Part shown: positions 7,779 to 16,950 of the stretch, piece by piece
Layout: every line of letters begins with the position of its first letter
Numbering within the stretch: the stretch's first letter is position 1
Assembly: GCF_001295265.1 (NCBI RefSeq)
Contig: NZ_LJOD01000012.1
Coordinates: 1-64,000, forward strand
Length of the DNA stretch: 64,000 nucleotides
Source: Chryseobacterium indologenes
GTDB lineage: Bacteria; Bacteroidota; Bacteroidia; Flavobacteriales; Weeksellaceae
Reading direction: 5' to 3'
Notes under the pieces: generated by a model
What the model was told of the DNA's origin: nothing
Seen by the model: only the letters and a program-made list of their open reading frames with translations
The model's database searches: none
Translations under genes and position numbers: made by a program

Positions 7779-9878
7779 TTATTCTCTATTTTTCACAACG
7801 ATCCATCCTGAATACTTGATTGGTGTACTCTTTTTGTCGTTTTCATTCCAGGTTACAGAGTACCAGTAGTTACCGGTTGGTACTTTCCCGATACCATTCA
7901 CACTTCCGTCCCATTTGTATCCGTTCTGTTTATTTCCTTCATGGATCTTAATTCCGTATCGGTCAAAAATACTGAACACAAGATTCGTCTTATTGGCTAA
8001 AGCAGAATAGTCAATTACATCATTAATACCATCTCCGTTCGGAGTGATTACATTAACAAGATTAGGGACTACCACTCCTACTTCCATTGGTGCACAGTTA
8101 TAGGAATCTTTTACATAAACTTTATGATCACCTCTTGAAAGATTAGTGAAAATATTAGAATCCTGCCAGTTGATATTATCCATTGAGTATTTATAAGGTA
8201 CTGTACCTCCCATCACAAATACGGTAATGGTATTGTTTGAAATATCAACCCCGGTGATGACCGGCTGTTCAGAAGCGTATACTTTCACATTCTGTGTCAC
8301 CACACAACCTCCTGATGTAAGTTTCACCCAATACGTACCCACTCCTACATTGCTGATAGCCTGGGTAGTGGCTCCTGTACTCCATTGATAATTAGTAAAT
8401 CCTGGACCTGCATCCAGCGTAGTTTTATCAGCTACACAAATAATCTTATCCTGAAGAACATTAGAATAAACCGGGGAAATCACAATCAGGGTAATCTTAG
8501 CAACATTGTAGCAGCCCTGTGCATTAAAGACCCTTACATACGCTACTCCGGTAGGTGCTACATACGCCGTAGGAGTAAGAATTTCATTGGTCTGGTTTAT
8601 TGCATCTGTTAATGAAGGATAATATTTTTTGATGGCACCGGCCTGCGTTGTCACCGTAGGTCCCGTAAGATTAAATGATCCTGTGGAAGGATTATTTTCC
8701 AGCGCGCATGTTCTTATTTCAGCATTCTGTACGGCGGGCACAGGATAGAATTTCAGGAAGATCTGAGCTACAGAAGTACATCCGAAAGGTGAAGTAACCT
8801 TCACATAAATAGTTCCTTCTGCGGAAGTAAATGTCATAGGATTGGTGATTTCCCCAACTCCAGCATTAAGATCAGGAAGGCTGTGATAATATTTCTTGGT
8901 AACGTTAGGATCTCCAATAATATCGGCACTCGTAAGGTCATACACCGCAGTTCCTGCATTGTTATTGTTACATTGCGTTAATGTAGCATTTCTTGTTGTA
9001 ATTTTTCCGTCTCTGAATTTAAATAATCCAACCTGCTTACATTTATTAAGCGGACTGTTTGGATTAGTCGGATCTGTGTAGCTGATACTGTAATAATAAG
9101 TAGGACCTACAGTTACGGAAGTAGGGCCGGTAATTGGATTGGTGCCTGTTAAAGCCGCATTCTGGCTTGTATGATAGCTAACAGAAAAATTAGGGTTTCC
9201 ATTGATGATTCCTGCAGATAAAGTGGTAAAATCAAATACAGCAGGATTGGAACAGATCACAACCTCTCTTGGGTCTGCCGGGTTAGCGGCAGGCACTCCC
9301 GGAGGAGTAAACGGAAACGGCTGAGTAGCAGGGTCTGTAAATGGCGATGCCAATGTTGCCGTTCCTCCCCATGTTAAAGAGAACGGGGCCATGGTTGGAT
9401 TGCTTGCATTCACCCAGTTATCCAGATATAAATAATAGGTTTGCCCCGGCAGAACATCCAGATATTTACAGTAAGGAGTTGTTGAACCTCCGGCTGCACT
9501 GGTAATTGTACTCGTCATATTCAATCCTGTAGAAGCTCCAACTCCTACAACAGTAGCTGCATTACAACGAATGGGCGTACCCAGATTGGAGCAGTTTACA
9601 TTGGGGCCGTAGATTGCCCAGTCATAATCTGCATCCTGATCATTCGGAACCAGGTTAAAAGTAAGCGTACCGCCTGTAGCAATGGTAATTTTATACCATA
9701 TGGAATTATGTTCTCCTTCTGTCAGGCAGCCTCTCAGGTTTTCATTAACATTCCCAATCCCTGAAGGACTGTAGGTAATACTGGAATTTCCGCAAACTGC
9801 CAGTGCAGACGTACAGTCTGCCTGTGAGAAAAGAAATTGCGAAAGTGAAAGAAAAATAAACAGTAAAAATTTCTTCAT
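7779..9878 (-). CDS. Large secreted protein with T9SS type B (gliding-motility) sorting domain
   Basis: The 699-residue product has a signal peptide (MKKFLLFIFLSLSQFLFSQ), an N-terminal domain of about 150 residues with SIWYKITIATGGTLTF (resembling lectin-like or pre-peptidase domains of surface proteins), and several Ig-like modules of about 80 residues each repeating the pattern YxxLTDA...NPxxY. The end (NVITPNGDGINDVIDYS, then FDRYGIKIHEG, then YKWDGS, then PTGNYWYSV) is a clear type B (CHU_C) sorting domain, used for T9SS export and surface attachment, as in SprB-like adhesins. Role in adhesion is inferred. Separate transcription unit with its own terminator. Confidence 0.9.
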   Translation of the reverse strand: MKKFLLFIFLSLSQFLFSQADCTSALAVCGNSSITYSPSGIGNVNENLRGCLTEGEHNSIWYKITIATGGTLTFNLVPNDQDADYDWAIYGPNVNCSNLGTPIRCNAATVVGVGASTGLNMTSTITSAAGGSTTPYCKYLDVLPGQTYYLYLDNWVNASNPTMAPFSLTWGGTATLASPFTDPATQPFPFTPPGVPAANPADPREVVICSNPAVFDFTTLSAGIINGNPNFSVSYHTSQNAALTGTNPITGPTSVTVGPTYYYSISYTDPTNPNSPLNKCKQVGLFKFRDGKITTRNATLTQCNNNNAGTAVYDLTSADIIGDPNVTKKYYHSLPDLNAGVGEITNPMTFTSAEGTIYVKVTSPFGCTSVAQIFLKFYPVPAVQNAEIRTCALENNPSTGSFNLTGPTVTTQAGAIKKYYPSLTDAINQTNEILTPTAYVAPTGVAYVRVFNAQGCYNVAKITLIVISPVYSNVLQDKIICVADKTTLDAGPGFTNYQWSTGATTQAISNVGVGTYWVKLTSGGCVVTQNVKVYASEQPVITGVDISNNTITVFVMGGTVPYKYSMDNINWQDSNIFTNLSRGDHKVYVKDSYNCAPMEVGVVVPNLVNVITPNGDGINDVIDYSALANKTNLVFSIFDRYGIKIHEGNKQNGYKWDGSVNGIGKVPTGNYWYSVTWNENDKKSTPIKYSGWIVVKNRE

Positions 9879-10039
9879 AGATATATAGTTTTTTGTTAAA
9901 ATAAATCACCAAGCATATGATATACAAGGCAATACCAAATATACTCATAATTTAATTATAAACAACAAAAACGATTAAATTTTGAATTATTTTAATTAAA
10001 TTAAAGATTTAACGAAAAACTACACACTTTAAAAGTAAA

Positions 10040-10885
10040 TTACTTTATGCTTGTAATATTTCCACACAGATTTTCAAGATGAAATATTTTGTGAAAAGGA
10101 CTTTTCACCTGACTTAAATGTTCTTTATCCTGAATAAAGGTATACCGTGAAGCAATGGAGTTCATATCAGAAACAATGACCAGCCAGCATTCATCTACTG
10201 AAGTGTCATAATAAGGGAACTTTTCATTTTTCTTTTCAATAAGTTCAAGAATTTTTTCAGAACAGAGTTCATCAAAAAGGTTCATACTGTATTCGTGGGT
10301 AATAAAGACATTTCTGCGGTGAAAAGATTTTCTCAGACTTTTTACACAGCCCACCGCTTTATTTTTTTTAATGCTTTTATAAATATTGAGAATATTTTCC
10401 TGCTGTTCCTCGGGGTTATCCAGTTTAAGGTGAGGATGAAATTCTAAAAAATAAACACCACGATATTTCGTAGTGTCTTCCTGTTCTAATATTATTTCTG
10501 CCTGACGGAACATTTTATTCAAAGTGCTCTCTGCTTTTTTCATATCCAGATGATTAATCACTTCGGTCAGTTCTATTCCGATTTTTTTGTCATTGAGTTT
10601 GGCGATAAAGTCAGGGCTTTCGCAGGTAAGGTTCTCAAATTTTACTTCGGGGAAATGATGCATGAAAGAATTGAGAAGCAGGATTTCAGATTTCTTTCTA
10701 TACTTTTCACGGTCATGAAGAAGAGACGCATCTATGGTACGGTGATACTTTTCTATCGGCTTTTTTTTCAAATGCCGGTTCAGGTAATACAGGCTGAGAT
10801 TCTTGGTCAGATCTTCATCAGAAAATGTCTTTTTCATGTGCATTTTTTTATGGGTCTGAAGAATACGTGCGCAATCCGCTTTCAC
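10040..10885 (-). CDS. Unknown protein with possible PD-(D/E)xK nuclease motif
   Basis: The 281-residue (or shorter) protein is basic, with no signal peptide. Residues around 85-110 read ESPDFIAKLNDKKIGIELTEV, which resembles the PD-x(n)-ExK core of restriction-like nucleases, with T in place of the usual K. This is a weak clue. The longest frame starts at a GTG; ATG codons at residues 15 and 17 (10843 and 10837) are plausible true starts because the sequence MHMKKTFSDEDL looks like a natural N terminus. It stands alone between the T9SS cargo gene and a divergent glycosyltransferase gene. Function unknown. Confidence 0.65.
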   Translation of the reverse strand: MKADCARILQTHKKMHMKKTFSDEDLTKNLSLYYLNRHLKKKPIEKYHRTIDASLLHDREKYRKKSEILLLNSFMHHFPEVKFENLTCESPDFIAKLNDKKIGIELTEVINHLDMKKAESTLNKMFRQAEIILEQEDTTKYRGVYFLEFHPHLKLDNPEEQQENILNIYKSIKKNKAVGCVKSLRKSFHRRNVFITHEYSMNLFDELCSEKILELIEKKNEKFPYYDTSVDECWLVIVSDMNSIASRYTFIQDKEHLSQVKSPFHKIFHLENLCGNITSIK

Positions 10886-11004
10886 TATTAGAACTTTTTG
10901 AAAATCAAAAAATTATATACTAAAGGTAAGTAAAAAAACTATTCGGAGGATACTTTTAAATTAATTTATCAAATAATTAATATAAAGTTTATTTTCATAA
11001 TTAA

Positions 11005-11012
11005 TACCTTTG
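11005..11012 (+). promoter_or_regulatory. Putative -7 element for phosphorylase-like gene
   Basis: TACCTTTG, matching TAnnTTTG, 26 bases before the start codon. Confidence 0.6.
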
Positions 11013-11038
11013 CCCCTTCTAATACAAAACTGTAATTT

Positions 11039-12706
11039 ATGGATTTTAGAAATTTTAAAATACCTTACAGCATCAATCCACAATATTCTAAAAAAACTGC
11101 TTATTTTTCAATGGAGTTTGCCATTGATCAGGTTTTAAAAATATATTCGGGAGGGCTGGGATTCCTGGCAGGTTCTCACATGAGAAGTGCATACAATCTT
11201 AAGCAGGACCTTATCGGGATCGGCATTCTATGGAAATTCGGTTATTATGATCAGGCAAGAAACCATGATCAGACCCTCCAGCCGGTATGGACCCGAAAAA
11301 TGTACAGCTTTCTGGAAGATACAGGAATAAAGTTCCAGATTGAAATTCACAGTGCCCCGGTTTGGGTAAAAGTATGGTATCTGGATCCTGAAATATTCAA
11401 TACAGCCCCTATGTTTTTCCTTTCAACAGATGTTCCTGAAAATGATCACGTTTCCAAAACCATCTGCCATAAATTATATGATGCCAACGAATCCACTAAG
11501 CTTGCCCAGTATATTTTATTAGGAAAAGGAGGAGCGAAGCTTCTGGACGAAATGAATATTCAAAGAGATGTTTACCATCTTAATGAAGCCCACGGGCTTC
11601 CTGCAGCATTCTACCTTCTGAAAAAATACAATGGTGACCTGAACAGGGTAAAAGAAAAACTGGTATTCACAACCCATACTCCGGAAGAGGCAGGCAACGA
11701 AAAGCATAATCTTAGATTATGTTATGACATGTCTTATTTCTCCGGATTCAGCATGGAAGAGGTAAAAAGTATTGAAGGCTCTGATGATGACCGTTTCAAC
11801 CATTCACTGTGTGCCCTGAAAATGGCAAGAATTGCCAACGGGGTTTCCCAGCTGCACGGCGTGGTTTCCAGAGTGATGTGGAACAAATATCCTGGAATCT
11901 GTGAGATCACTTCCATTACCAACGCTCAGGAATTTAAATACTGGGCAGACAAACCGCTTTATAATGCGAAAGACGAAAATGATGAAACCGTTTTTGATTA
12001 CCGCAAGAAACATTTAAAAAGCAGACTCTTCAAAATAGTGGCAGACCAAACCGGAAACCTGTTCAGTCCGAATGTTTTCACCATTGTATGGGCAAGAAGA
12101 TTTGCAGGATATAAACGGGCAGATCTTCTTTTGCACGATAAGGAAAGATTCTACAGACTTCTGAACAATCCCAAATATCCGGTACAGATCATCTGGGCAG
12201 GAAAACCTTACCCTATGGACTATACAGCTATTTCAACATTCAATTCACTGGTGGAAGAAAGTAAAAATCATAAAAATATGGCTGTTCTTACCGGTTATGA
12301 ACTCTCTTTAAGTAAATCTCTGAAACAGGGATCTGATCTATGGCTCAATAACCCAAGAGTTCCAAGAGAAGCTTCGGGAACATCAGGAATGACTGCTGCG
12401 ATGAACGGATCTGTCAATCTATCAACGGATGACGGATGGATTCCTGAATTTGCCAGGTCAGGCGAAAACTCTTTCGTTGTTCCTAAAGCAGATTATCTGA
12501 ATATGAGCATTTACGAACAGGACAATTATGACCTGAATAAGCTTTATGAAATTCTGGAAAATGAAATTCTTCCAACTTATTATGACCATCCTGACCAGTG
12601 GAGAAAAATCCAGTATAATGCAATGAACGATGTAAAAGATCAGTTCAACAGCGACAGGATGGCCGATGAATATTACAAGGTTCTTTATAATCAGCAAAAT
12701 AGTTAA
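11039..12706 (+). CDS. Alpha-glucan phosphorylase-like glycosyltransferase (short form)
   Basis: The 555-residue protein belongs to the glycogen phosphorylase-related family. The N terminus shows YFSMEFAIDQVLKIYSGGLGFLAGSHMRSA, split here by its role: the GGLG glucan/phosphate loop follows the YFSMEF strand. HLNEAHGLPA and the FTTHTPEEAGNEKH region lie mid-protein, and WARRFAGYKRADLL and PREASGTSGM occur in the C-terminal lobe. In known phosphorylases the residue after GTxxM is the lysine that binds pyridoxal phosphate; here the codons read GTSGM-T-AAMNG, so threonine replaces it. The protein may therefore be a PLP-free glycosyltransferase rather than a phosphorylase. Probably acts on storage alpha-glucan. 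Monocistronic with terminator. Confidence 0.85.
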   Translation: MDFRNFKIPYSINPQYSKKTAYFSMEFAIDQVLKIYSGGLGFLAGSHMRSAYNLKQDLIGIGILWKFGYYDQARNHDQTLQPVWTRKMYSFLEDTGIKFQIEIHSAPVWVKVWYLDPEIFNTAPMFFLSTDVPENDHVSKTICHKLYDANESTKLAQYILLGKGGAKLLDEMNIQRDVYHLNEAHGLPAAFYLLKKYNGDLNRVKEKLVFTTHTPEEAGNEKHNLRLCYDMSYFSGFSMEEVKSIEGSDDDRFNHSLCALKMARIANGVSQLHGVVSRVMWNKYPGICEITSITNAQEFKYWADKPLYNAKDENDETVFDYRKKHLKSRLFKIVADQTGNLFSPNVFTIVWARRFAGYKRADLLLHDKERFYRLLNNPKYPVQIIWAGKPYPMDYTAISTFNSLVEESKNHKNMAVLTGYELSLSKSLKQGSDLWLNNPRVPREASGTSGMTAAMNGSVNLSTDDGWIPEFARSGENSFVVPKADYLNMSIYEQDNYDLNKLYEILENEILPTYYDHPDQWRKIQYNAMNDVKDQFNSDRMADEYYKVLYNQQNS

Positions 12707-12730
12707 TAGCAACCTGTAAATCAGCAAAAT

Positions 12731-12764
12731 AAAAAAACCGTGTGAGATTTTCACGCGGTTTTTT
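12731..12764. terminator. Bidirectional intrinsic terminator
   Basis: Stem CCGTGTGA/TCACGCGG (one G-U) flanked by A- and T-runs, between converging genes. Confidence 0.85.
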
Positions 12765-12771
12765 ATTGAAA

Positions 12772-12957
12772 TTAATCTTTTTTCTTTTTAGGCACTTTAA
12801 GGCCTTTTTCTCTGGCCTCAGAAATACCAATGGCCACGGCCTGTTTTCTGCTTGTTACCTTTTTCCCGGAAGAAGATTTCAGTTTTCCTTCCTTGAATTC
12901 GTGCATTACCTTTCCTACTTTGTCCTGAGCTTTTTCTGAATATTTTGTCTTGCTCAT
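12772..12957 (-). CDS. Small basic protein, DUF6496 type
   Basis: A 61-residue lysine-rich protein. The layout MSKTKYSEKAQDKVGKVMHE, then KLKSSSGKKVTSRKQAVAIG, then SEAREKGLKVPKKKKD is that of the DUF6496 family, which I know only as a small conserved protein of unknown role, perhaps nucleic-acid associated given its charge. The shared terminator directly downstream and the 12-base gap to the gene upstream support a real co-transcribed gene. Confidence 0.8.
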   Translation of the reverse strand: MSKTKYSEKAQDKVGKVMHEFKEGKLKSSSGKKVTSRKQAVAIGISEAREKGLKVPKKKKD

Positions 12958-12969
12958 GATACGATTTTT

Positions 12970-13443
12970 TTAAGATTTTGGCAGGGATACCCCTAATTCA
13001 TACACTTTAGCGTGCTTAAGATATTTACATCGTTCTCTTGAAGTTACCGATTCAAATTGATCATTTTTAATCACAATAATCGGGTCTTCTGAATTTTCAA
13101 TTTCAAAACTGGCAAAGTACCGTTCATCGGGACTTGTTTTATCGTTTCTTGCTTTTATTTTCTGCAGTTCATCTGCGTATTTTCTGAATCCGGGATCCGA
13201 AGAATGGATAAATTTATATTCATCACCTGCATACGCATAGTAATGAAGCTTTTTTTCAATCAGGCCGGCTTCATCTGTGATCTGAGGATTATCATTTCCA
13301 TCTTTAAAACCTATTTCAACTAAAGTACCCCCTTTTTTATGGGCACATTCTTCGGCATCTTTGAAACTTGAGAAACCGGTATAAATGATGCGGTCATTCA
13401 GATCGTAACGGTTAAGTTTCTGGTTGTATGCATTCGTTTCCAT
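12970..13443 (-). CDS. Hypothetical protein
   Basis: The 157-residue cytoplasmic protein has no motif I recognise. It contains a segment FSSFKDAEECAHKKGGTLVEIGF near residues 24-46, rich in alternating hydrophobic residues, and a predicted beta-rich C-terminal half (RYFASFEIENSEDPIIVI). It ends 12 bases before the DUF6496 gene and is probably transcribed with it. Codon use looks like its neighbours. Confidence 0.65.
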   Translation of the reverse strand: METNAYNQKLNRYDLNDRIIYTGFSSFKDAEECAHKKGGTLVEIGFKDGNDNPQITDEAGLIEKKLHYYAYAGDEYKFIHSSDPGFRKYADELQKIKARNDKTSPDERYFASFEIENSEDPIIVIKNDQFESVTSRERCKYLKHAKVYELGVSLPKS

Positions 13444-13576
13444 AATTATTATTTTAATTGATTGATATTAGTATACATTCAATTTTTTTGCCAAATTTAT
13501 TTTTTCAATAAAACTCACTACCTGATGATATTTTTAACTCATTTAGAAGTTCAATCCAAAAAAATTCAATATCATT

Positions 13577-13762
13577 ATGAAAAATTCAAAGAAAATCACA
13601 AGAGAACAGTTAAAAGAAATACAGGGAGGAGGCCTGCCGGGAATGAGAAGATGTCTGGATCCGGAAACATGCCAGTACAGGCTTGGCTTTATCGGAGGAG
13701 ACCTGGAAACACCGTGCAACCTGCTCTATCCTATCTGTGCTCCGAGAGACTACTACCGGTGA
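13577..13762 (+). CDS. Bacteriocin-like peptide with double-glycine leader
   Basis: The 61-residue peptide opens with a classic leader, MKNSKKITREQLKEIQGG, that matches the bacteriocin-type double-glycine signal cut by C39 peptidase-containing ABC exporters. The predicted core after Gly18 (GLPGMRRCLDPE...) holds four cysteines (in RRC, ETC, TPC and PIC), enough for two disulfides or thioether links. No exporter, peptidase or modification enzyme lies within the visible neighbourhood, so export and maturation would rely on genes elsewhere. Similar orphan GG peptides are common in Chryseobacterium; activity is unproven. A longer frame over the same DNA looks spurious. Confidence 0.75.
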   Translation: MKNSKKITREQLKEIQGGGLPGMRRCLDPETCQYRLGFIGGDLETPCNLLYPICAPRDYYR

Positions 13763-13790
13763 TAGAAGATCCGATTATTGAAGGATAATC

Positions 13791-13826
13791 AAAACAACCA
13801 GGATATGAGGTACTGGTTTTGTTTTA
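13791..13826 (+). terminator. Probable intrinsic terminator
   Basis: AACCAG pairs with CTGGTT across an 11-base loop and is followed by TTGTTTT, after the GG-leader peptide gene. Confidence 0.5.
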
Positions 13827-13850
13827 TATGGTTATATACGTAAGATTTAT

Positions 13851-13858
13851 TAAATTTG
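13851..13858 (+). promoter_or_regulatory. Putative -7 element for dipeptidyl peptidase gene
   Basis: TAAATTTG (TAnnTTTG type). It starts 26 bases before the ATG at 13877 and overlaps the TTG of a longer possible frame, which argues for the ATG as the true start. Confidence 0.6.
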
Positions 13859-13876
13859 GAATCATTAAAATTTGAA

Positions 13877-16006
13877 ATGAAAAAATTCTTACTCACACTT
13901 ACCATTGCTGCTGCATTTCAGAGTGTATCGGCTCAGGAAATTACTTTAGATAAAATATATTCAGGATATTACCGTGGAAAAGGGATTGCCGGGATTGCTT
14001 CCATGATAAACGGAGAAAACTACCTGGTGATTGAACCTTCCGGAATTGCAAAGTATTCTTATAAAACCTCACAGAAAGAAGGAAACCTGGTGGACGGGAG
14101 CTTTGAAAGCTATGAATTTTCTGATGATGAATCCAAAATTCTTTTACAATTAGAAAGCCAGCCTATTTACAGACATTCATTCTTAGGAAAATTTGATGTA
14201 AAAGACCTGAAATCCGGAAAAACAATCAGCCTAAATAACGGAAAACCTGTTCAGGAACCAAGATTTTCTCCTGATGCTTCAAAAATAGCGTTCATTGCAG
14301 ATAATAACTTATTCTATCAGGATCTTAACTCAGGAAAAATTACCCAGATCACCAATGATGGTAAAAAGAATTCAATCATCAACGGTCTTGCAGACTGGGT
14401 ATATGAAGAGGAATTCGGGCATGCAAGACAATATGAGTGGACGAAAAATTCTGATGCCATTGTATTTGTAAAATCGGATGAAAGCCAGGTTCCGGAAATC
14501 TATATTCCTATCTACGGCAAAAAGCTGTATCCGGATGAAATGCGTTATAAATACCCTAAAGCCGGAGAAAAAAACTCTGTAGTTTCCGCACAGCTTTACC
14601 GCTTAGATACCGGAAAAATTATGCCGCTCAACTTAAGTTCTTTCAAAAATTATTACATTCCGAATGTTTTCCAGACGGCAAAACCTGATGAAATTGTTCT
14701 GATCACTTCCGAAAGAATTCAGAATGCTTCTGATATTTTAAAGGTAAATACCAAAACCGGGGCAGTTCAGAAATTATTCACTGAAACGGATGAAAAATGG
14801 ATTGATACAGACAGCCCTACCCTGGAATTCCTTGAAGACGACTCTTTCCTCTGGGCTTCTGAAAGAGATGGTAACCGCCATCTGTACTGGTATGATAAAG
14901 ACGGCAAACTAAAAAAACAGATTACTAAAGGCAACTGGGAAGTAACCGATTATTATGGATTCAACCCGAAATCCAAAGAAATTTATGTTCAGACCACAGA
15001 AAAAGGCAGTATTAACAAGGTAGTTTCCAAAGTAAATATTGAAAACGGAAAATCACAGTTGATTTCTAATGCAGAAGGAAATAATTCAGCCAGTTTCAGC
15101 AAAAACTATAATTACTTCATTGAAACCTCTTCTACAGCCGGAAAACCTTACACTTTTGTATTGAAAGACGGCAATGGTAAAGCGGTAAAAGAACTTCAGA
15201 ACAACAATGAGCAGCTTCAGAAGCTGAAAGCAGATAATTTCGTGGAAAAAGAATTCATCACAATTCCAAATGCTGTGGGTGACCAGATGAATGCCTGGAT
15301 CATGAAGCCTAAGAATTTTGATCCCAATAAAAAATATCCTCTGTTTATGTTCCAGTATTCAGGACCGGGATCGCAGCAGGTGGCTAATTCATGGGATAAC
15401 GGAAATACATTATGGTTCAATCATCTGGTACAGAAAGGCTACATCGTAGCTTGTGTAGACGGGCGTGGAACAGGGTATAAAGGCGCTAAGTTCAAAAAAG
15501 TAACTTATATGAATTTAGGAAAATATGAAATTGAAGACCAGATTACGGCTGCCAAATGGTTCGGAAATCAATCCTATATCGATAAAACAAGAATCGGAAT
15601 GTTCGGATGGAGCTTTGGTGGGTATATGACCAGCCTGGCGATGACGAAAGGAGCTGATGTTTTCAAAGCCGGAATTGCAGTAGCACCCGTTACCAACTGG
15701 AGATATTACGACTCTGTATACACGGAAAGATTTATGAGGACGCCTCAGGAAAATCCTGACGGATATGATAAAAACTCCCCTACAGAATATGCCAGATTAC
15801 TGAAAGGCAAATTCCTTCTGATCCACGGAACCGCTGATGACAACGTACATTTCCAGAATTCAATGGAATTATCGGAAGCCCTTATCCAGAACAAAAAACA
15901 GTTTGATTTTATGGCTTACCCGGACAAAAACCACGGAATTTACGGAGGTCAGACAAGACCACAGCTGTATCAGAAGATGACAGATTTTATCTTAAATAAT
16001 CTATAA
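13877..16006 (+). CDS. S9 family peptidase, dipeptidyl peptidase IV type
   Basis: Secreted serine peptidase of 709 residues that removes N-terminal dipeptides, typically X-Pro or X-Ala. The start used is the ATG giving MKKFLLTLTIAAAFQSVSAQ, a good signal peptide; an upstream TTG would only add seven residues. Residues about 30-450 form the beta-propeller, including the DWVYEEEF stretch that carries the glutamates gripping the substrate N terminus. The C-terminal alpha/beta-hydrolase domain has GWSFGGYM (catalytic Ser), GTADDNVHF (Asp) and KNHGIYGG (His). It precedes three POT transporters, suggesting that released di- and tripeptides are taken up by them. Confidence 0.93.
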   Translation: MKKFLLTLTIAAAFQSVSAQEITLDKIYSGYYRGKGIAGIASMINGENYLVIEPSGIAKYSYKTSQKEGNLVDGSFESYEFSDDESKILLQLESQPIYRHSFLGKFDVKDLKSGKTISLNNGKPVQEPRFSPDASKIAFIADNNLFYQDLNSGKITQITNDGKKNSIINGLADWVYEEEFGHARQYEWTKNSDAIVFVKSDESQVPEIYIPIYGKKLYPDEMRYKYPKAGEKNSVVSAQLYRLDTGKIMPLNLSSFKNYYIPNVFQTAKPDEIVLITSERIQNASDILKVNTKTGAVQKLFTETDEKWIDTDSPTLEFLEDDSFLWASERDGNRHLYWYDKDGKLKKQITKGNWEVTDYYGFNPKSKEIYVQTTEKGSINKVVSKVNIENGKSQLISNAEGNNSASFSKNYNYFIETSSTAGKPYTFVLKDGNGKAVKELQNNNEQLQKLKADNFVEKEFITIPNAVGDQMNAWIMKPKNFDPNKKYPLFMFQYSGPGSQQVANSWDNGNTLWFNHLVQKGYIVACVDGRGTGYKGAKFKKVTYMNLGKYEIEDQITAAKWFGNQSYIDKTRIGMFGWSFGGYMTSLAMTKGADVFKAGIAVAPVTNWRYYDSVYTERFMRTPQENPDGYDKNSPTEYARLLKGKFLLIHGTADDNVHFQNSMELSEALIQNKKQFDFMAYPDKNHGIYGGQTRPQLYQKMTDFILNNL

Positions 16007-16015
16007 ACCAAGATA

Positions 16016-16814
16016 GTGAAGTGCTGGTTCTCAGTAATCTGTTTATTATGGGGTTGTTTTATGCTCTCTCAAAGAGCATTCATAAAAGATGGAAATGAGG
16101 CCATGCTTTATGAAGATAAAACATGGTTACCTTCCGGGAATTATCCGGATTTTGTTCACGCTCCTTCATTAGAAGCTATCATAGATCATCAGGTTAAAGT
16201 GCTCCTTTTTAAAGACCACCTGGAAATATGCTGACCAAAAAATAGAAGCGCTTTTTGAAAAGATCCCTGTAAACAAGGAAAACTTTGGAAAGAAAAGAAC
16301 AGAATCCTCACTTGTGAAAAGCAAAATAGTCTACAGCGGGCTGTATTTTGATCCTGGAAAATGGACCATCACCAGTGAACAGCATGAAAACGGAGCCAAT
16401 GAGTACAGATTCAGAGGTACTTTTAATCCGGAGCTTCAGGGTTCATTCGGAAGTTATAAGGGCAACCATTCTGTAACTACGCTTGAAAAAGCAAAAAACA
16501 GTGTTATTTCTGTCTTCCTTAAATCTCCTGAAATATCAGTCAGAAAGAAGGAGTTCAGGAAGGTAAACGGAATTGATATGTTTTATATAAGATTTTATGA
16601 AATAGAAACCGGTTATGAAGTTATCCAGAATCATTTTGTGACCAACGACGGCTACTATACGGTTATAGAAGCAGCAGTACCGGAGAAGGTATTCAATAAG
16701 AATGAAGCTGCCATGGAAGAACTGATCAACGGGGGAATAAAAATCCAAACGGAAAAGCTAATATATGACAATACTGCGGCTCCCGTACCGCCTCCTGTTA
16801 TCCCGAAAAATTAG
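16016..16814 (+). pseudogene. Exported protein gene broken by a one-base frameshift
   Basis: Two open stretches belong together. The first (GTG start, signal peptide MKCWFSVICLLWGCFMLSQ) runs to a stop at 16232-16234. The second frame is open from before 16194 through 16814 and reads TTWKYADQKIEALFEKIPVN across the point where the first ends. Removing one T from the T5 run at 16206-16210 joins them into about 265 codons ending in APVPPPVIPKN. The break could be a real inactivating mutation, phase variation at a homopolymer, or a sequencing error. No known domain. It follows the peptidase gene by 9 bases and is likely in its operon. Confidence 0.75.
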
Positions 16815-16827
16815 AAAAAGTCATAAC

Positions 16828-16855
16828 ATCCTCTTCATTTATGAAGGGGATTTTT
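16828..16855 (+). terminator. Intrinsic terminator
   Basis: Stem ATCCTCTTCA/TGAAGGGGAT (one G-U) with a 4-base loop and TTTT, closing the peptidase transcript. Confidence 0.75.
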
Positions 16856-16919
16856 ACTATTTGTTTTATTAATCGTTTTACGGATAAATTATTTATTTTA
16901 TCAATTAAAATTAAAAACT

Positions 16920-16927
16920 TATTTTTG
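16920..16927 (+). promoter_or_regulatory. Putative -7 element
   Basis: TATTTTTG, 24 bases ahead of the ATG of the first peptide transporter. Confidence 0.5.
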
Positions 16928-16950
16928 GAGGAATTTGAAATTTGAATATA

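Noticed and set aside
13462..13788. A 108-residue open frame over the GG-leader peptide gene.
   Set aside because: It is in another frame, has no family features, and would hide the clear leader peptide.
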